DNA of 64,000 nucleotides from Amorphoplanes digitatis (GCF_014205335.1 NZ_JACHNH010000001.1:1612001-1676000); one strand, 5' to 3'. Shown: positions 33,172 to 41,719, counted from the stretch's first letter. Translations and numbers: made by a program. The notes: generated from the sequence alone by a model not told the origin.

Positions 33172-33229
33172 CGAGCCCGACCGTAGCGGGCCGTGACCAG
33201 TGATGCACGTGCGAACCCGGAGAGCGGAC

Positions 33230-33244
33230 TTTAATGGGGTTAAA
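33230..33244. promoter_or_regulatory. inverted repeat tttaa-tgggg-ttaaa
   Basis: Perfect 5-bp arms, 5-nt spacer, in the AT-richer gap between the araC-type gene and the SsgA terminator. Candidate operator or -10/-35 region of the regulator gene on the minus strand. Short, so chance cannot be excluded. Confidence 0.3.
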
Positions 33245-33392
33245 TCAGACATAAAGGTGTGGTCGGTGGTGCTATTCGCTTTCTGTCCGGTAATCAGCTT
33301 AGGCCCGTTGAATGTCCGTTTCTCACCCTGTTGCGTTCTATCGGCCCGGCTTGTGTTCGATCGGCTCGGCCGGCCCGTTCCGGCATGTAAAA

Positions 33393-33431
33393 GGCGACCC
33401 GCGCGGACCGGCAGTGTCCGCACGGGTCGCC
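33393..33431 (-). terminator. terminator of the ssgA-like gene
   Basis: Left arm ggcgacccg, right arm cgggtcgcc, with a further gcggac/gtccgc pairing inside (one-base bulges), and on the minus strand a following TTTTA. About 17 nt after the ssgA-like stop. Confidence 0.8.
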
Positions 33432-33447
33432 CCGGCAATTCCTGTCG

Positions 33448-33879
33448 TTATCGACCGGCGAGCAGCCGGTTCACCGCCGCGTCCACGTCCAGGTGTTCGG
33501 ACTCCCGGCCGCGCGGCACCACCACATAGGTGCGCCGCAGGAACCGGACCAGAACGCTGCGCGGCACTTCGAAAAGCGCGTTGCCGTCGGGTGACGACAG
33601 CGCCAGGGCGACGAAGTCGCCCCGCGGCGTGGCCCACGGCCACACCCGGACGTCGCCGATCCCCGCGGGCTCATCAAGCCCGGTCACAAGCAGTTCCCGC
33701 GCGAAGGACCAGCTAACGGCTTCCCCACCGGCTGATTCTGCGTGGAACAACACGTGGACCGCGTACGGGTCGGCTGGGTCGTACCGCAGACTGGCGCGCA
33801 CGGGCAGAGCCGTGGCGTCTGGCGCTACGAGCCGCAGCGAGGTTTCGACCTCGACGGTCGTTGGACGAATGGTACTCAT
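33448..33879 (-). CDS. SsgA-family sporulation/cell-division regulator
   Basis: A 143-residue SsgA-like protein (SALP). VPVRASLRYDPADPYAVHVL, VSWSFARELLVTGLDEPAGIG, VRVWPWATPRGDFVALALSS and LFEVPRSVLVRFLRRTYVVV are the family's conserved blocks. SALPs act at the septum in sporulation-specific division (SsgB recruits FtsZ in Streptomyces). The occurrence here supports a sporulating actinomycete. A clear terminator follows. Which SALP type this is cannot be decided without a tree. Confidence 0.93.
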   Translation of the reverse strand: MSTIRPTTVEVETSLRLVAPDATALPVRASLRYDPADPYAVHVLFHAESAGGEAVSWSFARELLVTGLDEPAGIGDVRVWPWATPRGDFVALALSSPDGNALFEVPRSVLVRFLRRTYVVVPRGRESEHLDVDAAVNRLLAGR

Positions 33880-34187
33880 GGACGAACTCCCCCCGGCACC
33901 GCTGCGAGGCTGGTGAACCCCGCGTTTCCCATACTCAGGTGATCCCTGTCATTACGCTCCGCCATACGCTGATCTCACCCAGTAGTGGGAAGACGGTTCC
34001 GATAAGCTCACCGAACGAGCCGTTAAACGGTATCTTGTCCTGTTCTGCCCATGTACTCGGTTCCGCCCGGCGTCGGGTGGTCCAGCAGTTGACTCACTCC
34101 GGTAACGTCCATTCCTCCCGGGTAGTGACGGGGCTGGGGAACACTGGGGGATGAAATGACGGGGAGCCCGCGATCTTTGCCGCGAAA
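33880..34187. other. intergenic region between divergent genes
   Basis: 308 bp with no gene. It is less GC-rich than surrounding DNA, contains AT-richer patches that may be -10 elements (tacgct, tatctt) for the divergent ssgA-like and TIGR02611 genes, and a short dyad gttc..gaac at about 33992-34016. Nothing convincing could be called. Confidence 0.4.
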
Positions 34188-34196
34188 GTGAACGAG

Positions 34197-34622
34197 ATGT
34201 CCCAAACCGACCCCATGACCGAAACGCCGCCCGAGGAGCACTCACCTCTCGGGGTGCTCGACCGAATCCGGGCCAATCCCACCGGCCGGCTGGCACTCAA
34301 GATCGGTATCGGAATCCTCGGTGGTCTCGTGGTCGCCCTGGGCATCGTGCTGATCCCGTTCCCGGGCCCCGGCTGGGCGATCGTGATCCTGGGCCTGGCG
34401 ATCTGGGCCGTCGAGTTCGTCTGGGCGAAGCACCTGCTCCACTTCACCAAGAAGCACGTGCAGGGCTGGACCCGATGGGTGCTCGCGCAGTCGCTGCCCC
34501 TGCGCGCGCTGATCGGCCTGGTCGGCTGCGTATTCATCTGCGCGGTGGTGTGGACGTCGGTGAAGCTCACCATGGACGTCGACCTGGCGTCGGTGATCTG
34601 GGACTACGTCACCGGGGGTTGA
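34197..34622 (+). CDS. TIGR02611-family membrane protein (PGPGW)
   Basis: A 141-residue protein with three transmembrane helices; LVALGIVLIPFPGPGWAIVI and LAIWAVEFVWAKHLLHF hold the PGPGW motif that defines the family. Function unknown; widespread in actinobacteria. ATG 34197 chosen; GTG 34188 upstream is possible and the extra residues do not change the family match. Ends about 60 bp before tRNA-Val. Confidence 0.85.
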   Translation: MSQTDPMTETPPEEHSPLGVLDRIRANPTGRLALKIGIGILGGLVVALGIVLIPFPGPGWAIVILGLAIWAVEFVWAKHLLHFTKKHVQGWTRWVLAQSLPLRALIGLVGCVFICAVVWTSVKLTMDVDLASVIWDYVTGG

Positions 34623-34681
34623 CGCGCCGGACCCTGGTTCGCATCAGAGGTCGCCGGTCCGGTACAGTCTGACTCCGTTGA

Positions 34682-34756
34682 GGGCGATTAGCTCAGCGGG
34701 AGAGCGCTCCGTTCACACCGGAGAGGTCACTGGTTCGATCCCAGTATCGCCCACCA
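34682..34756 (+). tRNA. tRNA-Val (CAC anticodon)
   Basis: A full cloverleaf: acceptor gggcgat/atcgccc, D arm, anticodon stem ctccg/cggag with loop ttcacac giving anticodon CAC (reads GUG, Val), T arm ggttcgatccc, discriminator A and an encoded CCA at 34754-34756. A -10-like TACAGT ends 13 nt before the gene. A hairpin terminator follows. Confidence 0.97.
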
Positions 34757-34767
34757 GCACCGCTATG

Positions 34768-34798
34768 CAACCGGATGCCCGATTTGGGTATCCGGTTG
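34768..34798 (+). terminator. terminator downstream of tRNA-Val
   Basis: caaccggat pairs with atccggttg, extended by ccc/ggg across a G-T wobble, 5-nt loop gattt, followed by ttgttgtttggg. Confidence 0.85.
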
Positions 34799-34855
34799 TT
34801 GTTGTTTGGGAGTCTCCTGACCTGCGATTATGCGGATCAGGAGGCCGGTTCGTGT

Positions 34856-34868
34856 CCAACTATGGTCC
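34856..34868 (+). repeat. 13-bp direct repeat, left copy
   Basis: ccaactatggtcc; an identical copy is at 36283-36295. The two enclose the frameshifted receiver gene and the toxin-antitoxin pair just downstream of tRNA-Val, so they may mark an insertion or deletion boundary. Confidence 0.5.
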
Positions 34869-34969
34869 TGTCCCGACCCGGCTCGGAAGGGCCTGGGTGA
34901 GGTAGCTCTGTACCGCCGCAGATCGGATATTCGATCGAGGCGTTGGGGAAGACCGGGCATCATCGTGCG

Positions 34970-35370
34970 ATGACTGACCGCAAGCCGACGATCGTCCTCG
35001 TCGACGATCTCCGCTCGTTCGTCGACGGTCGGCCAGCCGAGGTGGCTCGCACAAGCTCGGCTGGCGTCGAGTTCCTCGACCGTTATCGCAGCCACCGGCT
35101 CGATGAGCTTGGCTCGACCATGACCTCGGCGGCGATGACACCATTTGGCCGGTCGTGGAAGTCCTGGAACGGGCTGCCTTCGAGGGCCGGCCTTTCGATG
35201 TCGGTGTCGTCATCATCCACTCGGCCAATCCCGCAGGCGCCGCGAAGATGGCGCAGGTCGCGGTCCGGAGGGGCGTGGACCGCGGGTGTCACGCGCCCCT
35301 GCGGGTAGTAACATTGCTACACGCGCTTGGGGGTGGGAGCTGTGACGGTCACCAGATTGTCGAGCCGTGA
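34970..35370 (+). pseudogene. frameshifted cyclic-phosphate-processing receiver-domain gene
   Basis: Frame 1 from ATG 34970 reads KPTIVLVDDLRSFVDGRPAE ... DRYRSHRLDEL, then near 35110 the sensible sequence moves to the next frame: WLDHDLGGDDTIWPVVEVLE, followed by VGVVIIHSANPAGAAKMAQV. Together these match the short 'cyclic-phosphate processing receiver domain' proteins (FVDDLR ... LDHDLGGDDT ... HSANP). One missing base in gagcttggc accounts for the break. The tail overlaps the antitoxin start. Natural decay or a sequencing error cannot be distinguished. Confidence 0.7.
35305..35320. promoter_or_regulatory. short palindrome before the antitoxin
   Basis: gtagtaacattgctac: 4-bp arms gtag/ctac with an AT-rich middle, 21 nt before the antitoxin GTG. 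Phd/YefM antitoxins repress their own operons through short palindromes, so this is the likely operator; the arms are short. Confidence 0.35.
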
Positions 35371-35599
35371 GTTCAACCAGGACACAGGACGGGCCAAGAA
35401 CGCGGCTCGCAGCGGCCCGGTCTTCATCACTGACCGGGGCAGGCCGGCGCACGTGCTGCTGACGTTCGAGGACTACGAGCGGCTGACCGGTGGCCAGGAG
35501 AGCATTGTCGACCTGCTCGGCTTGTCTCCGGATGAGGCTGACGTCGAGTTCGAGATCACCGCGTCGCGCGACCTGGCCCGGCCTGCGGACCTGACCTGA
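35342..35599 (+). CDS. Phd/YefM-type antitoxin
   Basis: An 85-residue antitoxin: VTRLSSREFNQDTGRAKNAA and GPVFITDRGRPAHVLLTFED followed by YERLTGG is the DNA-binding Phd/YefM domain; the acidic C-terminus (DLLGLSPDEADVEFEITAS) would wrap the toxin. GTG start with GGTGGGAG just upstream; its stop overlaps the toxin's ATG by one base (TGATG), the classic coupling in such modules. Confidence 0.9.
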   Translation: MTVTRLSSREFNQDTGRAKNAARSGPVFITDRGRPAHVLLTFEDYERLTGGQESIVDLLGLSPDEADVEFEITASRDLARPADLT

Positions 35600-36033
35600 T
35601 GTTTCTGCTGGATACGAACGTCGTCTCCGAGTTGCGCAAGGCCAAGGCCGGTCGGGCTGACAAGAACGTCGTCGCGTGGGCGGCCGGTGCTGCGGCCAGC
35701 AGTATGTTCGTCTCGGCGATCACTGTTCAGGAGTTGGAGATCGGGGTTTTGCTGGCCGAGCGGCGTGATCCGGCGCAGGGTGCGATCCTGCGTCGTTGGC
35801 TGGAGGCGCAGGTGCTGCCCGCTTTCGCCGAGCGGATTCTCCCGGTTGACACCGCCGTCGCGCGGCGCAGCGCTACTCTGCACGTTCCTGATCCGCGGCC
35901 CGTTCGTGACTCGCTGATCGCGGCGACCGCACTCGTGCACGGCATGCCGGTCGTCACTCGTAATGTGGCCGACTTCGCGCCCGCGGGCGTTGAGATCATC
36001 GACCCGTGGCAGCCTCTCGACGACAGTGCCTGA
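35599..36033 (+). CDS. VapC-family PIN-domain toxin
   Basis: A 144-residue PIN-domain ribonuclease: Asp5 in FLLDTNVVSELRK, Glu in ITVQELEIGV, Asp in VRDSLIAATA and Asp in RNVADF form the metal-binding acidic cluster. VapC toxins cleave tRNA or rRNA and are held by their antitoxin. Overlap with the antitoxin gene shows one operon. Pairing of a PIN toxin with a Phd-type rather than AbrB-type antitoxin is a common mix. Adjacent to tRNA-Val and 13-bp repeats, consistent with gain by transfer. Confidence 0.9.
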   Translation: MFLLDTNVVSELRKAKAGRADKNVVAWAAGAAASSMFVSAITVQELEIGVLLAERRDPAQGAILRRWLEAQVLPAFAERILPVDTAVARRSATLHVPDPRPVRDSLIAATALVHGMPVVTRNVADFAPAGVEIIDPWQPLDDSA

Positions 36034-36282
36034 GCCTTCGCCGGTAGCCGTCGAAGAGCCGACAGGTGGGGCTGGGCATCCGGCGGTCACGGCCTTGGCG
36101 GTCATGATCCAGCAGGGGGGCAGACGGCCATGGTCGCATTGTCGATGCTGACGACGGATCGGATCGGCATGGTGGCGATACGGCGGGCAGCGACCGGTGA
36201 TGAATCGATCAGATCGTGCGTCGACGCACTGCCGCTAGGGTCACGATGGGTCCTGAGCTGCGGGAATGCGGTTCGTATTCTG

Positions 36283-36295
36283 CCAACTATGGTCC
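36283..36295 (+). repeat. 13-bp direct repeat, right copy
   Basis: ccaactatggtcc, identical to 34856-34868. It lies 250 bp after the toxin stop, just before a terminator hairpin. Confidence 0.5.
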
Positions 36296-36314
36296 ACCAC
36301 AGTTAGTGCAGGTC

Positions 36315-36350
36315 AACGGCTCGCTACCGGATCCTCGGTAATGAGCCGTT
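36315..36350 (+). terminator. rho-independent terminator
   Basis: aacggctc pairs with gagccgtt, with an inner taccg/cggta stem, followed by tcgtttt. About 280 bp after the toxin gene; it isolates the GGDEF-EAL gene from upstream transcription. Confidence 0.85.
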
Positions 36351-36488
36351 TCGTTTTGCTCCTTATGGTGGGAGCACAAGATCAACCCCGCGCCACAGGC
36401 TCACGGTGGTGAGGTCGGCGGCAACCCGCAGCCCGTTCGCACCGAATTCGTACCGCCGCCGCACCTGTGCCTTGGTGAGCTTACTGAC

Positions 36489-38753
36489 GTGACGGGACGG
36501 GGAATACCGGCTGTTTGGCGTGCCCAGGGCCGCGAGCGCATCCCTCGCTGGTACCTCGGTCTTGGTTGCCTGATTCTGGCTGCCGTTCCGCCGGCATCGC
36601 CGACGGTACGGGTCTGGCTGTACACGTCGCTCGCCGCTTTGGTGCTGACCGCCCTGATCATCGGCATACGCCGATACCGCCCAGCCTGGTCACGGCCATG
36701 GTGGTTGATGGTCGCCACGATCGGAATGTCGGTGCTGGCCAATCTCGGATGGGCCACGGCGATGACACCGGCCGGCGTGGTGCGATTCCCGTCCCTGGGC
36801 GATCTGTCCTACGCGCTTTCGATGTGTCTTCTGATCACCAGCGCCTACTGGTGGATCCGGCCGGGCCGATATCGCGGCGGACTCATCGACGCGGCGATCG
36901 TCCTGACCGGTGGCGCCGCCGTGGCCTGGGTGATCATCTTGGATCCGCTGCTCTTCGGTGACCGGTTCACCGGGCTACGGCTGGGCGCCTACCTCTGCTA
37001 CGTCGGCCTCGACCTGCTGTTCCTTGCGTTGACGGTGCGGGTCGCGGTGGTCTCCCGCGTACGCACCATGGCATACCGCCTGATGGTCGCTGCCGCAGCC
37101 CTGTGGATCGCGACCGACACCATCTACTACGCCGCGAAGGCCGTCGGCGCGGTGCAGGTGGCCACCTGGGCATCGGTGGGCGGGCTGACGGCGTACGTGT
37201 TGATCGGTGCTGCGGCGTTGCACCCGTCCATGGCCCGCAGCACCGGCAGTATGCCGCGAAATGCCGCCCCGCTGTCGCGGACCAGGCTGGGCGGCTATGT
37301 CACGCTGACCGGGCTCATCGCCGCCCTGGGTGTGTTCGTGGCCGCGACCCTGGGGTCCGGTCATCTGACGTTGCGGCTGAGCGTGGTGTTGTGCCTCGGC
37401 TGCGCCACGTCGGTTCTCCTGATCGCCCGGCTGGCACAGCTCGGTGCGGCCGTCAACCGGCGCGCCTACATCGACCCACTGACCGGCCTGGACAACCGGG
37501 CCGTCCTGCAGAACCATCTCCACCGGCGCGCGAACCATGGCCGGGCGCTCCTGGTGCTGGATCTCGACGGCTTCAGGGAGATCAACGCTGCCTTCGGCCA
37601 TCCGGCGGGCGACGCCGTGCTCGTCGAAAGCGGTCAGCGCCTGCGCGCGACAGCACCCGGCGACGCCGTGGTGGTACGGCTCGAAGCCGACGCCTTCGCC
37701 GTACTCACCCGCGGCGACGAGGCTGAGTTGCATGACCTCGCCCAGCGGCTGCGGCAGGCCATCGCCGAGCCGTATCCGGTGGCCGGCCTGACCAGCCGCC
37801 GGGTCCAGGCCAGCGTCGGCGCCGTCACCATCACGGCAGGCGGCGACGCCGGCACGGCGCTGCGCGACGCCGATCTGGCTCTCCAGAATGCCCGAGCCGA
37901 GGGCAACGGGCTGTCCATTTTCAATCCGAGCGCGTACGCGCAATGGCGGGCCAACCGCGACCTCGTCGCCGACCTGCAGCGTGCCGTCGGGGCGGGCGAG
38001 TTCAGCATGCACTACCAGCCGATCGTCGACCTGAACACCGGCGGCATCATCGCCGCCGAGGCCCTGCTGCGCTGGACCCGCCCGGACGGCACGCCCGTCT
38101 CACCGGCACAGTTCATTCCGCTCGCCGAACAGAGCGGAGAGATCACCATCATCGGCGACTGGGTACTTGACCAGGTCTGCGCCGATCTGGCCGGCCTGTG
38201 GAGCGCGCACCGGGTACCCGTGACGGTGAACGTGTCGGCGCATCAACTGCGTGACGCGGGGTTCGCCGACCGTGTGCTGAACCGCCTCCGCTCCGCCGAC
38301 CTGCCTGGCCAGTCCCTGATCGTCGAGATCACCGAAACCGTCCTGATCACCACGGTGACCGATGCCGCCAACACCATCGCGCAACTGCAGCAGCTACGCG
38401 ACCACGGTGTCCGGATCGCCATCGACGACTTCGGCACCGGCTACTCATCGCTGGCCTACCTCCGCGAACTGCCGGTCGACATCCTGAAGATGGACGGCTC
38501 GTTCACCTCACATCAGATCGAGGACGGCAGCCCGCGTGAGATCGCGTTCGTGCGCACGATCGTGGCCCTCGGCCGCAGCCTGAACCTGGTCACATTGGCC
38601 GAAGCCGTGGAGACCCCCGGACAGGCGGAGCGGCTGCGCCGCATCGGTTGCCACCTCGCCCAGGGATACCACTTCGCCCGGCCGGCCCCGATCGGCACCC
38701 TGCACGAGTTGCTCACCGCCGAACGACCCGGCACCCTCGAAACGGCTGCGTGA
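36489..38753 (+). CDS. membrane GGDEF-EAL protein (likely c-di-GMP phosphodiesterase)
   Basis: A 754-residue protein: about nine transmembrane helices (20-310), GGDEF domain (330-490) and EAL domain (500-745). In the GGDEF domain the signature is replaced by LEADAF, so it is catalytically dead but could bind GTP. The EAL domain keeps EALLRW, VTVNVSAHQL, EITETVL, AIDDFGTGYSSL, LKMDGSF, AEAVET and AQGYHFARP, i.e. all metal and catalytic residues. It should degrade c-di-GMP under control of a membrane input. GTG start with GGTGAG upstream. Its 3' end is overlapped antisense by the truncated gene downstream. Confidence 0.9.
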   Translation: MTGRGIPAVWRAQGRERIPRWYLGLGCLILAAVPPASPTVRVWLYTSLAALVLTALIIGIRRYRPAWSRPWWLMVATIGMSVLANLGWATAMTPAGVVRFPSLGDLSYALSMCLLITSAYWWIRPGRYRGGLIDAAIVLTGGAAVAWVIILDPLLFGDRFTGLRLGAYLCYVGLDLLFLALTVRVAVVSRVRTMAYRLMVAAAALWIATDTIYYAAKAVGAVQVATWASVGGLTAYVLIGAAALHPSMARSTGSMPRNAAPLSRTRLGGYVTLTGLIAALGVFVAATLGSGHLTLRLSVVLCLGCATSVLLIARLAQLGAAVNRRAYIDPLTGLDNRAVLQNHLHRRANHGRALLVLDLDGFREINAAFGHPAGDAVLVESGQRLRATAPGDAVVVRLEADAFAVLTRGDEAELHDLAQRLRQAIAEPYPVAGLTSRRVQASVGAVTITAGGDAGTALRDADLALQNARAEGNGLSIFNPSAYAQWRANRDLVADLQRAVGAGEFSMHYQPIVDLNTGGIIAAEALLRWTRPDGTPVSPAQFIPLAEQSGEITIIGDWVLDQVCADLAGLWSAHRVPVTVNVSAHQLRDAGFADRVLNRLRSADLPGQSLIVEITETVLITTVTDAANTIAQLQQLRDHGVRIAIDDFGTGYSSLAYLRELPVDILKMDGSFTSHQIEDGSPREIAFVRTIVALGRSLNLVTLAEAVETPGQAERLRRIGCHLAQGYHFARPAPIGTLHELLTAERPGTLETAA

Positions 38754-39562
38754 CCACAGACGCGACCACCGCCCGATCGGGTTCGGCGCAATCTGCGGCA
38801 GCGGCGCCGCCCGCGCGGGGTCAGCAGATTGTCACGCAGCGCCTTGTCCAGGTTCTTGCCGGTGAGTCTTTCTACAAGCCGGCCCAGCACCATCAGACCC
38901 ACGCTGGAGTAGCGGAACGTCGTGCCGGGCACTCCACCCTTGACCAGTGGCGTGGTCAGCACCGCCTTCCAGCGGGACGCGTTGTCGGCCAGGCCGGTGA
39001 CCTTGGCACCGACCGGCAGCGCCGACGTATGGGCCAGCAGCATGGCGACGGTGATGGCGCCCTTTCCGGTGCCGGTGAACTCGGGCAGGTACTTCCGCAG
39101 CGGCTGGTCAAGCTCGACCTTGCCCTGGTCGACGAGCTGCAACACCAGCAGCGCGGTGTAGACCTTGGTCAGTGAGGCCAGATCGAAGATCGAGTCCGGC
39201 TTCATCGCCACCCGCTTGTTCGCGGCCAACTCCACCGGGCCGGCCTTGTAGCGCAGGGCGTGACCGACAGCCGAATGCAGCGTCGTTTTTCCGTCGACCA
39301 TGACCAGGGCGACCGCTCCGGCGTAACCGGGATGCTTCGGGTTGTCGGAGGTCGGCTTCAGGTACCTCGTCAGCACGTTCCGCACCCGAGCCGCGTACGC
39401 CGGCGGCGCCGCGGCCGAAATCTGATCTGCGACCGGCACCAGTGTCGGTGCGGGCTCCGTCCAGATGGGCGTCGCCTTCCCGCCGCATCCTGTCAGCGCT
39501 ACCGCGGCGGTGGAGATACCTGTTCCGAGCAGACCGCGACGAGTGAGGGGCACGGCACGCAT
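38513..39562 (-). pseudogene. truncated Tat-lipoprotein beta-lactamase-fold serine hydrolase
   Basis: Starts ATG 39562 with a Tat-type RRGLLGTGIS and lipobox LTGC (Cys26). The beta-lactamase-family motifs DLASLTKVYT (SxxK) and YSSVGLMVLG (YxN-like) are present, followed by LTGKNLDKALRDNLLTP. There, about 38810, family similarity stops, where LLTPLGM... normally continues for about 100 residues. The frame then runs another 300 bases as Arg/Ser-rich antisense of the GGDEF-EAL gene. The 3' part is thus lost, probably by deletion fused to the neighbouring gene end. Function is likely lost; a short form could still be made. Confidence 0.75.
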
Positions 39563-39600
39563 GATGGCACAGGAAGCCGCCGGTCCAGCCGTCTGCGCGG

Positions 39601-41202
39601 TCAGGGCGCGGCGTGGTCGCGGTAGGCGCGGTGGCGGGGCTCGGGTTCGGTTCCGGTCACGACGCGGTTGCGTCCGGCTTGTTTGGCGGCGTAGAGGTTC
39701 CGGTCGGCGGCGGCCAGGGTGGCGGTTTGGCTGCGCGGGGTGGTCTCGTTCGCGCCGGCGACGCCGACGCTGACGGTGATGTGCAGGCCCTTCGTGGTGT
39801 CGTGCCAGTCGTGTTCGCTGATGGCCCGGCGGATGGTGTCGAATTTCGCTGTGGCGGCGGCGACCGGTGTGAGCGGGAGTACCAGCAGGAATTCCTCGCC
39901 ACCGAGTCGGGCGGCGAACCCGGTCGCTGCCGCGGCGGCGAGGTGGGTGTCGAGGAGCCGGGCGACCTCGGCGAGTACCTGGTCGCCGCCGTCGTGGCCG
40001 AGCGTGTCGTTGATCCGTTTGAAGTGGTCGATGTCGAAGATCGCGAGGCTCAGGTCCGGATCCGCGGCCAGGAGCGCGGGCAGTTTCTCATCGACGTAGC
40101 GGCGGTTCCGCAAGCCGGTCAGTGGGTCGCGGCGAGCCTGCTCCCGGAACTGCCGGGCTGCCTCGCGGGCCTCCGCGGTTTCGAACATGGCGTGCCGGTT
40201 CAGCGCCTCCGCCAGCTGCTGCCGGGCCTGGAGGTCCTCGTTGGTGGCGAAGACGACCTTCTGCGCGGCGAACGCCGCGGCGTAATCCCCGCGGGCGGCG
40301 TGCAGTTCGGCCTGTTCCTGGTGTACCCGGACAAGGAGCGTGTGCAGGTCACCTTCGACGCACAGCTCGCGGGCGGCGTCGAGGCTCACCTGTGCCCGGT
40401 CGAGGGCGCCGAGGCCGTGCTGGGCTCGAGCCAGATTGAGCTGATATTCGGCCAGTTGGCCGGAGTGGTCGAGCTCCCCGGCCTGGAACCGCGCGATGCA
40501 TTCCAGCATCACCTGCTCGGCCTCCGCGTACTCGCCGTGCTCGATCTGGATCGCGCCGATCGTGTCTAGCATTCCGGGGTTGAGGTCCAGGCCGTGCGCT
40601 GTGGAGTACTCCTGCATCCGGTGGGCGACCGCCCGGGCCTGCGGGAGGTCGCCGGCCTCCTGTTCGGAACATGCCCAGTTGTTCAGCACCATGAGGAGCT
40701 GCTCCCACTGCCGCAGTTCCCGGGCCAGCGCCTCGACCTGCTGGAACCGCGGCCGCGCCGAGTCCATGTAGCCGTTGTCGGCCAGCGCATCGGCCAGCGT
40801 GCAGCGGTACCAGATCTGCATGTGTGGGGTGGCGGTGTCGTCGAGCAGTTCGACCGCGCTCAGCGAGTACTCGAGGAACTTGGCCGTGTCGCCGAACAGC
40901 CGCTCGACGTTCGCCCAGGCCACGTAGGTGCGGGCCTGAAGGCAGCGGTCGCCGTGCTCGACGGCCCAGCGTTCGATGTCGGGCAGCTGCCGGGCCGCTC
41001 CTGCGAGATCGCCGGTCCGGCGGAGCATGTTGGCGCCGAGGAGGCGGGCGCGGACGACGAGATTCTCTTCGCCCAGGGCGATGGCCTGCCGCTCGAGCTC
41101 GGCCGCGGCGGCCTGTCCAGCCTCGGGATCCGTGACGGTTTGGTCCTCCATCGCCAGCACGGCAGCCGACAGTTGCTCGGTCTTGGCCCCGCCGCCGTCC
41201 AA
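39601..41202 (-). CDS. TPR-GGDEF diguanylate cyclase (paralogue)
   Basis: A 533-residue protein with TPR-like helices over about 340 residues and a C-terminal GGDEF domain (LTGLRNRRYVDEKLPALLAA, FDIDHFKRINDTLGHDGGDQ, ARLGGEEFLLVLP about residue 434). GGEEF is compatible with activity; no RxxD I-site. Domain order, length and GGDEF flanks match the gene at 27053-28642, so the two are paralogues. The start is TTG at 41202 with GGGGGTGG 4 nt upstream; no better ATG/GTG precedes the TPRs. Cytoplasmic. Confidence 0.86.
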   Translation of the reverse strand: MDGGGAKTEQLSAAVLAMEDQTVTDPEAGQAAAAELERQAIALGEENLVVRARLLGANMLRRTGDLAGAARQLPDIERWAVEHGDRCLQARTYVAWANVERLFGDTAKFLEYSLSAVELLDDTATPHMQIWYRCTLADALADNGYMDSARPRFQQVEALARELRQWEQLLMVLNNWACSEQEAGDLPQARAVAHRMQEYSTAHGLDLNPGMLDTIGAIQIEHGEYAEAEQVMLECIARFQAGELDHSGQLAEYQLNLARAQHGLGALDRAQVSLDAARELCVEGDLHTLLVRVHQEQAELHAARGDYAAAFAAQKVVFATNEDLQARQQLAEALNRHAMFETAEAREAARQFREQARRDPLTGLRNRRYVDEKLPALLAADPDLSLAIFDIDHFKRINDTLGHDGGDQVLAEVARLLDTHLAAAAATGFAARLGGEEFLLVLPLTPVAAATAKFDTIRRAISEHDWHDTTKGLHITVSVGVAGANETTPRSQTATLAAADRNLYAAKQAGRNRVVTGTEPEPRHRAYRDHAAP

Positions 41203-41403
41203 GAATCCACCCCCCGGTCCCGATTACCGCGTCTTATCGGGGGCCAGGCAACTCGGCTGAGGAATTCCCGGGGCACTGTGAGCCAACCCTCGGCCGCAGG
41301 CAGCGGCGATGGCGGCCCGTTCTACGGCGAGGCCTCCGACGCACACGGCGCGCATTATGATCTTCGGGCTCGGCGGCGCCGGGATGGACATGAGGAGATG
41401 GAC

Positions 41404-41691
41404 GTGACGACTCAGCAATGCCCGATCTGCCGTGCCGATCTGCCCGCCAGTGAGCGGTACCCCGACCGCCTGTGCGCGGGGTGCGCTGCCAGAGCCGTCG
41501 ACACCGAGGGACGGCCGCTGACGTTCTACAACGTCGCCTTCTCCGGTGGGTTCCGGGCGGTCTTCACCGACGACGGGACCGATGCGGACCAGGTGAGCCG
41601 CGACCACATCGTGCTCGTGGACGGCATCCGCTGTTGGGCTGACGAGCATCGCTTCGGTGGAATCGTGGTCCGCCCGGCCCCGGAGTCGTGA
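41404..41691 (+). CDS. small zinc-ribbon-like protein
   Basis: A 95-residue protein with two CxxC knuckles, CPICRADLPAS and LCAGCAARAV, followed by a compact domain (LTFYNVAFSGGFRAVFTDDG, IRCWADEHRFGGIVVRP). The Cys pattern suggests one zinc site. GTG 41404 has AGGAG six nt upstream; an ATG at 41398 overlaps that site and is less likely. Function unknown. Confidence 0.7.
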   Translation: MTTQQCPICRADLPASERYPDRLCAGCAARAVDTEGRPLTFYNVAFSGGFRAVFTDDGTDADQVSRDHIVLVDGIRCWADEHRFGGIVVRPAPES

Positions 41692-41719
41692 CCGTCGGTT
41701 CCACCGTGAGGTGGCGCCG

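Larger units (their letters stand above)
36034..36488. other. intergenic region
   Basis: 455 bp with no gene. It contains the right copy of the 13-bp repeat (36283-36295) and one terminator (36315-36350). Short frames on both strands are not coding-like. Base composition is lower in GC than the flanking genes. Confidence 0.6.

Noticed and set aside
34682..34868. Duplicated tRNA-Val 3' end as attachment site
   Set aside because: No second copy of the T arm/acceptor end (ggttcgatcccagtatcg) was found in the window; only the unrelated 13-bp repeat is duplicated.
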